A stretch of DNA of 6,039 nt from Persephonella sp. (GTDB lineage: Bacteria > Aquificota > Aquificia > Aquificales > Hydrogenothermaceae): contig JALWKR010000084.1 in the NCBI GenBank assembly GCA_027081375.1, positions 1 through 6,039 on the forward strand. Reading direction: 5' to 3'. The notes beneath the pieces are model-generated. The model was given only the letters and a program-made list of their open reading frames with translations, did no database searches and was not told the DNA's origin. The position numbers and the translations under genes were made by a program. This document shows positions 1 through 5,318 of this stretch, one piece after another (the first letter of the stretch is position 1; each line of letters opens with the position of its first letter).

Positions 1-964
1 CTACAATTGTTCCTTTTTCTGTTATTACTTCTATTGGTCTAAAACAACCTGCATTTGTTGGAATATCTTCTTTTGCTAAAGCCCTAAAAACATAGTAAAC
101 AGCAGAAGCTGTAATGGCATGAACAGCGTTTAAAGCTCCCTTAACCTGTTTATCTGATTTTGAAAAATCAACTGTGCATTTATTTCCATTTACAGTTATA
201 GAAACATGTATTTTTATGTCTGTACTGTCAATTCCATCATCTTCAATAAAATCTTCTGCTTCATACATACCATCAGGGATATTTTCTATAATAGATTTCA
301 TATATTTCTCTGCATAGGAAATAAGCTCTTTTCCATAAAACCTCACTGTCTCTAAAGAGTAGTTTTCACAAAGCTCTTTTAGTCTTTTTATACCTATTAG
401 ATTAGCTGAAATTTGGGATTTAAAATCCCCTTCTCTCTCTTCAGGAGTTCTAACATTGTTTTTTATGAAATTAAGTATCTCTTCATCTACTTTTCCCCTT
501 TTCACTAGCTTTATAGGTGGAATATTTATCCCTTCCTGAAATATAGATGTTGATAAAGGCATAGAACCTGCCGATATACCCCCTATATCTGCGTGATGTG
601 CTCTGTTGGCAACATAAAAAGAGGGTTTATTTTCTTCTCCTATAAATACAGGTGCTACAATCGTTATATCTGGTAGATGAGTTCCTCCTTTATATGGATC
701 GTTTAAAACAACCATATCTCCTTCTTCTAGCTTTACATTCTCTATTGCTGATTTTACAGACATAGGCATTGAACCAAGGTGAACTGGAATATGTGCTGCC
801 TGAGCAATCATATCTCCGTTTTCATCAAATACTGCACAGGAAAAATCTTTCCTCTCCTTTATATTTGCTGAGAATGCTGTCTTTTGAAGAATTGCTCCCA
901 TCTCTTCTGCTATAGCAGAAAATCTATTTTTAAAAACCTCAAGAAGAATAGGATTTACTTTCAT
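1..964 (-). CDS. hyuB: Hydantoinase B / oxoprolinase family protein (HyuB-like), N-terminal part, cut by the window edge
   Basis: Reading from the ATG at 964-962, 321 codons stay open to the left edge, so the C-terminal part (these proteins usually exceed 500 residues) is missing. Visible family motifs are MKVNPILLEVFKNRF at the N-terminus, NDPYKGGTHLPDI at about residues 88-100, ANRAHHADIGGISAG at 119-133 and MPLSTSIFQEGI at 135-146. Family knowledge: HyuB is the partner subunit of HyuA in ATP-dependent N-methylhydantoinase, 5-oxoprolinase and acetophenone-carboxylase type enzymes, all cytosolic. The true substrate cannot be told from this fragment. The ATG shares its A with the TAA of the DUF3592 gene upstream (TAATG) and has GGAGA 6-7 bases ahead, so translation is probably coupled. 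No HyuA lies upstream; it may lie beyond the left edge. Family assignment is very secure, substrate is not. Confidence 0.93.
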   Translation of the reverse strand, partial: MKVNPILLEVFKNRFSAIAEEMGAILQKTAFSANIKERKDFSCAVFDENGDMIAQAAHIPVHLGSMPMSVKSAIENVKLEEGDMVVLNDPYKGGTHLPDITIVAPVFIGEENKPSFYVANRAHHADIGGISAGSMPLSTSIFQEGINIPPIKLVKRGKVDEEILNFIKNNVRTPEEREGDFKSQISANLIGIKRLKELCENYSLETVRFYGKELISYAEKYMKSIIENIPDGMYEAEDFIEDDGIDSTDIKIHVSITVNGNKCTVDFSKSDKQVKGALNAVHAITASAVYYVFRALAKEDIPTNAGCFRPIEVITEKGTIV

Positions 965-1485
965 TATTCTTCTCCATATATAACTCTGTGAAGTATTCCT
1001 TTTACGATTTTTGCTAATTCATCAATAGTTGTTCCCTGTCCCATAATATCAATAAAAAGAGTGTATAAAAATACTGAAAGCATTCCAAAAAAAACAAGGG
1101 TTTGAATAAACATTCCTGTATGATAGTTTCTCTTTAAAAGACTATCTTCTGGTTTAAAAGGGTTATAGTAAATAGTTATCTTTTTTCCTACTGGAAACTT
1201 ATCCACTATCTTTTTTATAGTGTTGTAGTCTGATTCTAGATTTGTAAGAAATATCTTATTTGATCTGTAGGTCTTTCCATCCACCTGATACTCATATTCA
1301 ACAAGTGGATAATAGGCGTCGTAGCTTATCTGATTTTCAACTTTTTTAACTTCAGACTTTACAATAACTCCTTCTGTTTTTTTGTAAAAAAATATTCTTA
1401 TAAGTCTAAAAAGTAGATATGCTGTTATTAATCCAATGACTGTAACCCAAAATCCAAAGGGAAGAAATAAAAATTTGCCGTCCAC
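964..1485 (-). CDS. DUF3592-type membrane protein of unknown function
   Basis: A 173-residue protein with one hydrophobic helix near the N-terminus (about residues 9-33) and a second at about 124-147. Between them is a soluble beta-rich segment with the pattern YYPLVEYEYQVDGKTYRSN, then FPVGKKITIYYNP. This Y-P-x-V-x-Y-x-Y-x-V-x-G ... YNP layout is typical of DUF3592, whose function is unknown; the loop between the helices probably faces outside the membrane. The start is a GTG at 1485-1483 with GGAG 7 bases ahead. An ATG 13 bases further upstream is out of frame and overlaps the SD, so it is rejected. The stop overlaps the ATG of the hydantoinase B gene by one base, and the gap to the peptidase upstream is 35 bp, so all three are probably cotranscribed. 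Nothing else ties it functionally to hydantoinase. Confidence 0.82.
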   Translation of the reverse strand: MDGKFLFLPFGFWVTVIGLITAYLLFRLIRIFFYKKTEGVIVKSEVKKVENQISYDAYYPLVEYEYQVDGKTYRSNKIFLTNLESDYNTIKKIVDKFPVGKKITIYYNPFKPEDSLLKRNYHTGMFIQTLVFFGMLSVFLYTLFIDIMGQGTTIDELAKIVKGILHRVIYGEE

Positions 1486-1520
1486 CTTCTTTCTCCATCT
1501 TTGCTTTTTTATTTATTATT

Positions 1521-2381
1521 TTATAATTTTGTTAAAACAGCAAAAATTCCATTTATAACCTGATACATCTTTTCAAAATCTAATGTATCAATGGTATCTG
1601 TTCTTCTATGGTAGTTAGGATTTCTGTAGAAAGCTGTATCTGTAATCATTACAGCGTTGTATCCAAAATGCCAGTAGTTTCTGTGATCAGAAAAATCAAC
1701 TCCCGGAATTATTTTTGGTGCATTTATAGAGTAGACACCTATGTTGCTATTTTCTCTCATTATATCTCTTATTTTCTTTGTTATTCTCCCCTGTCCTAAT
1801 TTTCCAACTACTCCTATAAAATTTCCTTTATCTGGATACAAGAGCTTCATAAATGGAAGTGGAAAAGATTGAGAATTAGGCTTATCAGAAAAATAACCAA
1901 TCATCTCAAGACATATCATAACTTTTACTGGAACTTTTTTATCGTGGAGAGATTTTGCATGAATATAACTTCCCATTTTTCTTGTTGCAAAGAAAGGTGG
2001 TTCTTCATTGGCATATGCAACCAAATCTATCCTGTATTTTAAAGAAGGTTTCATTTCTTTTATCAGTCTTGAGATCTCTAAAAGACCTGCTACTCCACTT
2101 GCATTATCATCTGCTCCTGGAGTATCTCCTGCCACATCATAATGAGCTCCTACTATTATTCTCTCTTTTTTAGAAGTGTTAAAAGAACCGATAATATTTT
2201 TGTAAGTTTTATTTTCAGCTTCAAAGGTTTGAATTTCTACTTCTTCACAGTTTTCTTTAAAGATATTTTCTATATAGGAGGCTGTTTTTTCTAAAGATTC
2301 AGTATTTAAATAGTTCCTAAAAGGTCTTATAGATGTTATAAACTCTACATCTTTGTAAAGTCTTTCAATCTTTTTCTGCAT
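1521..2381 (-). CDS. M28-family zinc metallopeptidase (aminopeptidase-like), cytosolic
   Basis: A 286-residue protein carrying the complete M28 co-catalytic metal site. AHYD gives the ligand His80 with Asp82 two residues on; GADDNASG at 89-96 gives the metal-bridging Asp; NEEPPF at 125-130 supplies the general base Glu126 and ligand Glu127; LEMIGYF gives Glu159; YHRRTDT gives the last ligand His258. DFSDHRNYW at 229-237 is another usual M28 block. Family knowledge: these enzymes use two zinc ions to remove N-terminal residues from peptides. The N-terminus (MQKKIERLYK) is charged and shows no signal peptide, unlike most secreted bacterial members, so a role in cytosolic peptide turnover is inferred. 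The gene overlaps the end of the methyltransferase gene by 17 bp. Its ATG has no convincing SD and an in-frame stop lies three codons upstream, so this ATG is the only reasonable start and coupled translation is likely. Confidence 0.92.
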   Translation of the reverse strand: MQKKIERLYKDVEFITSIRPFRNYLNTESLEKTASYIENIFKENCEEVEIQTFEAENKTYKNIIGSFNTSKKERIIVGAHYDVAGDTPGADDNASGVAGLLEISRLIKEMKPSLKYRIDLVAYANEEPPFFATRKMGSYIHAKSLHDKKVPVKVMICLEMIGYFSDKPNSQSFPLPFMKLLYPDKGNFIGVVGKLGQGRITKKIRDIMRENSNIGVYSINAPKIIPGVDFSDHRNYWHFGYNAVMITDTAFYRNPNYHRRTDTIDTLDFEKMYQVINGIFAVLTKL

Positions 2382-2994
2382 ATCCGATTATATGATAGTT
2401 TACTGGTATAAAGGGACTGTTAAATTTCACCAGTTTTATTTTTGATTTTGGGAATATAGAAGAAATTAATTTTCCTGTTTCTCTTTTTAAATCACAGCCT
2501 TCAAAGAGCCATTTCCAGCTTTTGTGGAGAATATCCTGAGTTTTTGCAACAAAATCATCTTTTGGTGATTTTACATGCTCAATAAATATAAATGTTCCCC
2601 CTGGTTTTAAAACTCTTTTAATCTCGTTTAAAACTTTATATGGAGATTTTACACTGCATAAAACTAATGTTGAAACAACGCTGTCAAAAGTTTCATCTTC
2701 AAATGGAAGGTTCTCAGCATAACCTTCTCTAATATAAATATTAAGAGGATAATTGTGTGCTTTTTTCAAGAAAAAATTAAGCATATCTTTACTTGGTTCT
2801 ACAGCAGTTAAATTTGTCCATGGTTTATAATAAGGAAGATTTGAGCCTGTTCCAGCTCCTATCTCAAGTACATCTTTTCCTAGTTTATTGAAAAGCTCTC
2901 TTTTAAAATCTCCATAAACTTTATGCATATACCATTCAAGATTTTTCATAAAAACGGCGTTAAACTTACTTTTACAACCACACGTTTTTTCCAT
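2365..2994 (-). CDS. Class I SAM-dependent methyltransferase, METTL7/UbiE-like
   Basis: A 209-residue Rossmann-fold methyltransferase. SAM-binding motif I is VLEIGAGTGSNLPYY (42-56), the acidic motif II residue is Glu66 in TAVEPS, LPFEDETFDSVVSTLVLCSV (96-115) carries motifs III/IV, and LKPGGTFIFIEHVKSP (129-144) is the motif VI strand. The tail has EGCDLKRETG (166-174), matching the GC-x-L-x-R block that I associate with METTL7-like bacterial proteins rather than ubiquinone MenG/UbiE proper. The acceptor is unknown; relatives act on small thiols, lipids or quinone-like molecules. The extreme N-terminus has two cysteines (TCGCK, residues 4-8). The ATG at 2994-2992 has only a weak GGA eight bases upstream, preceded by a small palindrome. 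It is the first gene after an 87 bp gap and overlaps the peptidase gene by 17 bp. Confidence 0.9.
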   Translation of the reverse strand: MEKTCGCKSKFNAVFMKNLEWYMHKVYGDFKRELFNKLGKDVLEIGAGTGSNLPYYKPWTNLTAVEPSKDMLNFFLKKAHNYPLNIYIREGYAENLPFEDETFDSVVSTLVLCSVKSPYKVLNEIKRVLKPGGTFIFIEHVKSPKDDFVAKTQDILHKSWKWLFEGCDLKRETGKLISSIFPKSKIKLVKFNSPFIPVNYHIIGYAEKD

Positions 2995-3027
2995 GGGAAT
3001 ATTCCAGAAAAGAGATTTATAGTAATG

Positions 3028-3056
3028 ATATTAAAGAAATATGAGAAGATATGCAA
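3028..3056 (-). promoter_or_regulatory. Possible sigma-70-like promoter for the methyltransferase-peptidase-DUF3592-hyuB run
   Basis: On the minus strand TTGCAT (3056-3051) is separated by exactly 17 bases from TAATAT (3033-3028), leaving a 5' leader of about 30 bases before the methyltransferase ATG. Both hexamers are imperfect (3/6 and 4/6 to consensus), and in such AT-rich DNA this can arise by chance. The gap is the only sizeable non-coding space before this gene run. Transcription through from the zinc-ribbon gene is the alternative, since I see no good terminator between them. Confidence 0.3.
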
Positions 3057-3081
3057 GAAATGAGAGAGAAAGAAAGGGAGG

Positions 3082-3273
3082 TTAAGCCCTCTGTTCTTTC
3101 TTCTCTAACACTTTAAACTCAACAATTCTTCTTTTACATTTTGGACATTCAACATCAAGAATACCAGTGTCATTTGCAACAACAATAACTTCTTTACCTT
3201 CGTGTCCACATCTGCATTTGTAAGGAACTGTTTCAAATCTAACATCTAGTTCCTTAATTCTGTCTTTTACCAT
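3082..3273 (-). CDS. Small zinc-ribbon protein, function unknown
   Basis: A 63-residue basic protein with four cysteines in a C-x-C ... C-x2-C arrangement: Cys20 and Cys22 in YKCRCGHEG, and Cys43 and Cys46 in VECPKCKRR. Twenty residues of strand-forming sequence separate the pairs, and charged tails lie on both sides. This is the layout of a single zinc ribbon, as found in small transcription-, ribosome- or nucleic-acid-associated proteins; I do not recognise a specific family. The start is well supported: the ATG at 3273-3271 is preceded by AAGGAGGTG with about 7 bases of spacing, the strongest SD in the window. It sits alone between a 216 bp and an 87 bp gap, so it is probably its own transcription unit or the head of the downstream run. 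Its ribosome-binding site suggests abundant expression, which is inference. Confidence 0.75.
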   Translation of the reverse strand: MVKDRIKELDVRFETVPYKCRCGHEGKEVIVVANDTGILDVECPKCKRRIVEFKVLEKKEQRA

Positions 3274-3489
3274 GTTACTTCACCTCCTTTTTATTTATTT
3301 TTATTTGTAAATATTTACTAACTCTTAAAATTGAAAAAGAATAGTCTTTCAAAAAAGAGATTTTTTATATCCTCCCCCTTAAAAGAGGACTTATATTATA
3401 TGGATATTTACTAAAGAAAATATGATTTTAGTCAGGTTTTATAAAGATTATTTATAACTATTATATCATATTTATAAAACAGTGTTTGA
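3274..3489 (-). promoter_or_regulatory. AT-rich intergenic region with candidate promoters and palindromes upstream of the zinc-ribbon gene
   Basis: No convincing gene is seen here. On the minus strand there is an extended -10 motif TGATATAAT (3468-3460) and a second TATAAT (3400-3395); neither has a good -35 hexamer. A perfect 12 bp palindrome GTAAATATTTAC occupies 3307-3318, just upstream of the SD. The 11-mer ATATTTACTAA occurs twice on the plus strand, at 3311-3321 and 3404-3414; the second copy lies directly upstream of the 3400-3395 TATAAT. A short inverted repeat, TCCTC/GAGGA (3370-3389), is extended by G-U pairs only in the minus-strand RNA. Together this suggests a regulated leader of up to about 190 bases for the zinc-ribbon gene, but low complexity makes chance a real alternative. 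Confidence 0.4.
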
Positions 3490-3498
3490 TTAATCAAA
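3485..3498. repeat. 14 bp perfect palindrome spanning the YihY stop codon
   Basis: TTTGATTAATCAAA reads the same on both strands and contains the TAA stop of the YihY gene. The next transcribed bases (ACACTGTTTT) include a short T run, so a weak terminator is conceivable. The stem is nearly all A-T with no natural loop, so a protein-binding site or chance is equally plausible. Confidence 0.3.
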
Positions 3499-4446
3499 TA
3501 TTTTTTCAGGAAGTTGAAGATACTTTATTTTTCTTCTAAGAATATCAAGACTTTCTAGATAAAATAAAATTCTCGCTCCCACCAGGATAAACCCAAAGCT
3601 TATATAAAGCCATGCTAAAAAGGCAAAAATTCCACTTAAAGAACCGTATAAAGGATTTGTTTTTGAAGCAAAAGAAACATAGTAGTTAAATAGAGATTTT
3701 AACAAAAACAATGTTATAGACATTATTAGTGTTACAACAAGTATGTCTCTCAGGTTTATAACTTTTAAAGGAGTTAAATATCTATATATAAGATAAATGA
3801 TTATAAAGTAAGTGATAAACTGAATCATATTTGTTATGTCTACGAAGAAAGAGATTATATGGTCTAAACCTATTTTTGAAAGGTATTCTAAAAAAAGTTT
3901 CCAGATAAAAGTATGCATAAATCCTTCAACTAAAAAAGATAATATAACTCCAAGTATATATATAAAAATTAAAGCTATGGTAAAAACAGGAACTCCTAAT
4001 ATATATACCAAAGCTGTCTTTTGTATCCCTACATCTCTACCTTCAAATATATGTACTAAAGCTGTATGTATTGAAGAGAAAATGCCTGTAGCAAAATAAA
4101 AAGATATAACTAATCCAAAAATTCCAAATATAGTTCTTTGTTTAGATAGAGAAACAAGGAAATTAACAAATGTTTGAGTAATAGAAGGAAAAATTCTGTC
4201 TAAAACTTCTGTCACTATGTCCATTTTTATATCAGCAATATAAGAGAGAACCACAGTAAGAACAAACAAAAGAGGAAAAAATGACATTAAAATAAAGTAA
4301 GATATAGATGCTGAATGATAACTGTAACCTTTAAATACATAATCTAAGATTGATCTGTAAGTAGACGCTAGAAGATTATATAAAAATCCCCTCTGGGGAT
4401 TTAACTTTAAAATCCTGTAAGGGGAATATCTCTTTAATACTTTCAG
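3490..4446 (-). CDS. YihY/UPF0761 (BrkB-like) inner-membrane protein, probable CTG start
   Basis: A polytopic membrane protein of 318 residues if it starts at CTG 4446-4444. Hydrophobic segments lie at about 45-72, 105-126, 143-173, 205-225, 233-255 and 270-297. The C-terminal block YGSLSGIFAFLAWLYISFG (267-285) is the hallmark of the YihY family, once misnamed RNase BN and now regarded as membrane proteins of unclear function. The first ATG is at 4287 and would give 265 residues, but it falls inside the first membrane helix. Upstream codons stay in frame and read GYSYHSASISYFILMSFFP, with small residues followed by Y-F-x-L-x-S-x-F-P as expected of the family. No ATG, GTG or TTG occurs before the in-frame TAG near 4460. 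A CTG preceded by AGAGGA with 5 bases of spacing is therefore the best start; ATT or ATA starts, or a sequence error, are alternatives. It begins 2 bp after the second YtxH-like gene. Confidence 0.85.
   Translation of the reverse strand: MKVLKRYSPYRILKLNPQRGFLYNLLASTYRSILDYVFKGYSYHSASISYFILMSFFPLLFVLTVVLSYIADIKMDIVTEVLDRIFPSITQTFVNFLVSLSKQRTIFGIFGLVISFYFATGIFSSIHTALVHIFEGRDVGIQKTALVYILGVPVFTIALIFIYILGVILSFLVEGFMHTFIWKLFLEYLSKIGLDHIISFFVDITNMIQFITYFIIIYLIYRYLTPLKVINLRDILVVTLIMSITLFLLKSLFNYYVSFASKTNPLYGSLSGIFAFLAWLYISFGFILVGARILFYLESLDILRRKIKYLQLPEKIFD
4384..4402 (-). terminator. Terminator-like hairpin inside the 5' end of the YihY gene (possible attenuator)
   Basis: The minus-strand RNA reads AAATCCCC (4402-4395), loop AGA, GGGGATTT (4391-4384), then two more T before AT-rich sequence. 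This gives a perfect 8 bp stem with five consecutive U at its end, the form of an intrinsic terminator, yet it lies about 45 bases inside the coding sequence. A competing hairpin can form between GGATTT (4415-4410) and AAATCC (4402-4397), which uses the same 5' arm. The AAT-CCC-CAG-AGG-GGA-TTT codons are ordinary, so the hairpin may be incidental. Confidence 0.4.
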
Positions 4447-4448
4447 TT

Positions 4449-4733
4449 TTATCCTCTAATAGCATCCTCTAACTTTTTAAGTTTTTCTTCAATTTCTGCT
4501 AGCATTTTTTCCTTTTCTTCTAGTGTAAGCTCTTCTCCTTTTTGAAGAAGATTTTTAACTTTTGAAACAACTTCATTCATAGTAACTCTTGCCTTATCTT
4601 TTAGTTCAAGGTCTTTAATGGCATTTTGAATTTCATTTAGCTTTTTCATAATCTCTTCTTTTCTTTGAGCAACTAAATAGGCTGTTATTGCTCCTACTGC
4701 CAAACCTGCAACTAACGTTATTACTTTTCTCAT
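4449..4733 (-). CDS. YtxH-like membrane-anchored coiled-coil protein (second copy)
   Basis: A 94-residue protein with a short basic start (MRKV), one hydrophobic segment at about residues 4-23 (GLAVGAITAYLVAQ is its core), then a long charged helical tail with heptad-like repeats of Lys, Glu and Leu. The layout matches YtxH-like proteins: a single N-terminal membrane anchor and a cytosolic coiled coil, function unknown, linked to general stress in Bacillus. It is a clear tandem paralog of the gene just upstream: same length, the same R-K-x-x-I-M-x-K-L-N after the anchor, and a similar E-E-K-x-K/R-K-L-E ending. The SD AAGGAGGG follows the stop of the upstream copy immediately and lies about 8 bases from the ATG. 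The YihY start follows 2 bp after its stop, strong evidence of one transcript. I detect no enzyme motif. Confidence 0.82.
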   Translation of the reverse strand: MRKVITLVAGLAVGAITAYLVAQRKEEIMKKLNEIQNAIKDLELKDKARVTMNEVVSKVKNLLQKGEELTLEEKEKMLAEIEEKLKKLEDAIRG

Positions 4734-4747
4734 TTTGAAACCCTCCT

Positions 4748-5035
4748 TTATCTTATGATCTCTTCTAGCTTTCTTATCTTTTCTTCCACCTTATTTAATA
4801 ATATTTCTTTTTCTTTATCTGTCACCTCTTCAACTTTATCTGTTACTTTTTTCAAAGATGTTATAACCTCTGAGGCGTTTGTACTTACCACTTTACTAAG
4901 CTCTAATTTTTTTATTTTTTCTTCCAAGTTATTTAACTTTTCCATTATCTGTTTTTTGTTTTTGTAAAAAATATAGGCACTAATAACCCCAGAAATAAAA
5001 CCTATTAAAAATCCTAAGATACTACCTCTTCTCAT
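4748..5035 (-). CDS. YtxH-like membrane-anchored coiled-coil protein (first copy)
   Basis: A 95-residue protein with start MRRGS, a glycine-bearing membrane segment at about residues 6-24 (LGFLIGFISGVISAYIF), and then Lys/Glu-rich helical sequence with two likely coiled-coil stretches, about 27-46 and 66-95. It pairs with the next gene as a tandem duplicate; the anchor-proximal KNKKQIMEKLNNLEEK corresponds to QRKEEIMKKLNEIQNA in the other copy, while the middle (residues 47-65) has diverged most. GGGAGGAGG lies just ahead of the ATG, a very strong SD. The two copies could form hetero-oligomeric coiled coils at the membrane, which is inference. The gap to the upstream small membrane gene is 27 bp and to the second copy 14 bp. 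Confidence 0.82.
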   Translation of the reverse strand: MRRGSILGFLIGFISGVISAYIFYKNKKQIMEKLNNLEEKIKKLELSKVVSTNASEVITSLKKVTDKVEEVTDKEKEILLNKVEEKIRKLEEIIR

Positions 5036-5062
5036 AGAAACCTCCTCCCTTTATACAAAATG

Positions 5063-5302
5063 CTATTTTTTTCTTCTTTTTAAAAGTTTTAGAAGGCCAA
5101 GCAAAGTTGTAGAAAATTCAAGATTTTCCACAACTCTATGAAGTTTTGGAGATATAGCCTGATAATCCACATTTATTCTGTATAAGATTTGAGCTAGTAC
5201 TTTTAAAATTCCTAGTAAAACAACACCTATTCCTATCATCCCTATGGTAATAATAACCATACATATAGCTATAACCCCTAAAAAAAATGTTTGTGCATCC
5301 AT
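5063..5302 (-). CDS. Small membrane protein, possibly DUF948 (YtxG)-like
   Basis: A 79-residue protein with one long hydrophobic segment at about residues 6-34 (core LGVIAICMVIITIGMIGIGV), an amphipathic stretch LKVLAQILYRINVDYQ, and a basic tail LLKRRKK. A membrane anchor followed by a short helical cytosolic tail resembles a shortened DUF948/YtxG protein, a family that neighbours YtxH in Bacillus. The sequence is too short and plain for a firm match, so the family call rests partly on context. The ATG has AAGAGGTAG about 6 bases upstream. It lies 16 bp after the osmC-like gene and 27 bp before the first YtxH-like gene, so it is inside the operon. A real gene is likely; the name is uncertain. 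Confidence 0.68.
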   Translation of the reverse strand: MDAQTFFLGVIAICMVIITIGMIGIGVVLLGILKVLAQILYRINVDYQAISPKLHRVVENLEFSTTLLGLLKLLKRRKK

Positions 5303-5318
5303 TTTTTTCTACCTCTTT

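Noticed and set aside
1608..2173. Plus-strand open frames of 63 and 72 codons
   Set aside because: They lie opposite the M28 peptidase gene, which has a complete catalytic motif set; the antisense products are Leu/Ser/Cys-rich and lack SD sites.
2996..3005. Palindrome GGAATATTCC just before the methyltransferase ATG as an operator
   Set aside because: Only 10 bp, overlaps the weak SD region and has no second copy; not distinguishable from chance.
3064..3090. GAGG/CCTC hairpin after the zinc-ribbon stop as a terminator
   Set aside because: The four-base-pair stem is too weak, and the tail CCCTTTCTTTCTC is not a continuous U tract.
3278..3352. Minus-strand TTG mini-frame of about 24 codons ending just before the zinc-ribbon ATG, as a possible leader peptide
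   Set aside because: No SD at a suitable distance and low-complexity Lys/Asn/Ile content; open by chance in AT-rich DNA.
3370..3389. TCCTC/GAGGA inverted repeat as an intrinsic terminator after the YihY gene
   Set aside because: The strict stem is only 5 bp, and what follows on the minus strand is A-rich, not a U run.
3836..4099. Plus-strand open frame of 87 codons
   Set aside because: Antisense to the YihY membrane gene; no SD and no recognisable domain.
4375..4380. TATAAT within the YihY coding region as an internal promoter
   Set aside because: No -35 hexamer at 16-18 bases upstream (TAAATC there), and no downstream start codon with an SD that would give a sensible product.
4755..4967. 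Plus-strand open frame of 70 codons rich in Ser and Phe
   Set aside because: It is the complement of the Lys/Glu-rich coiled-coil gene; such Phe/Ser-rich antisense frames are expected artefacts.
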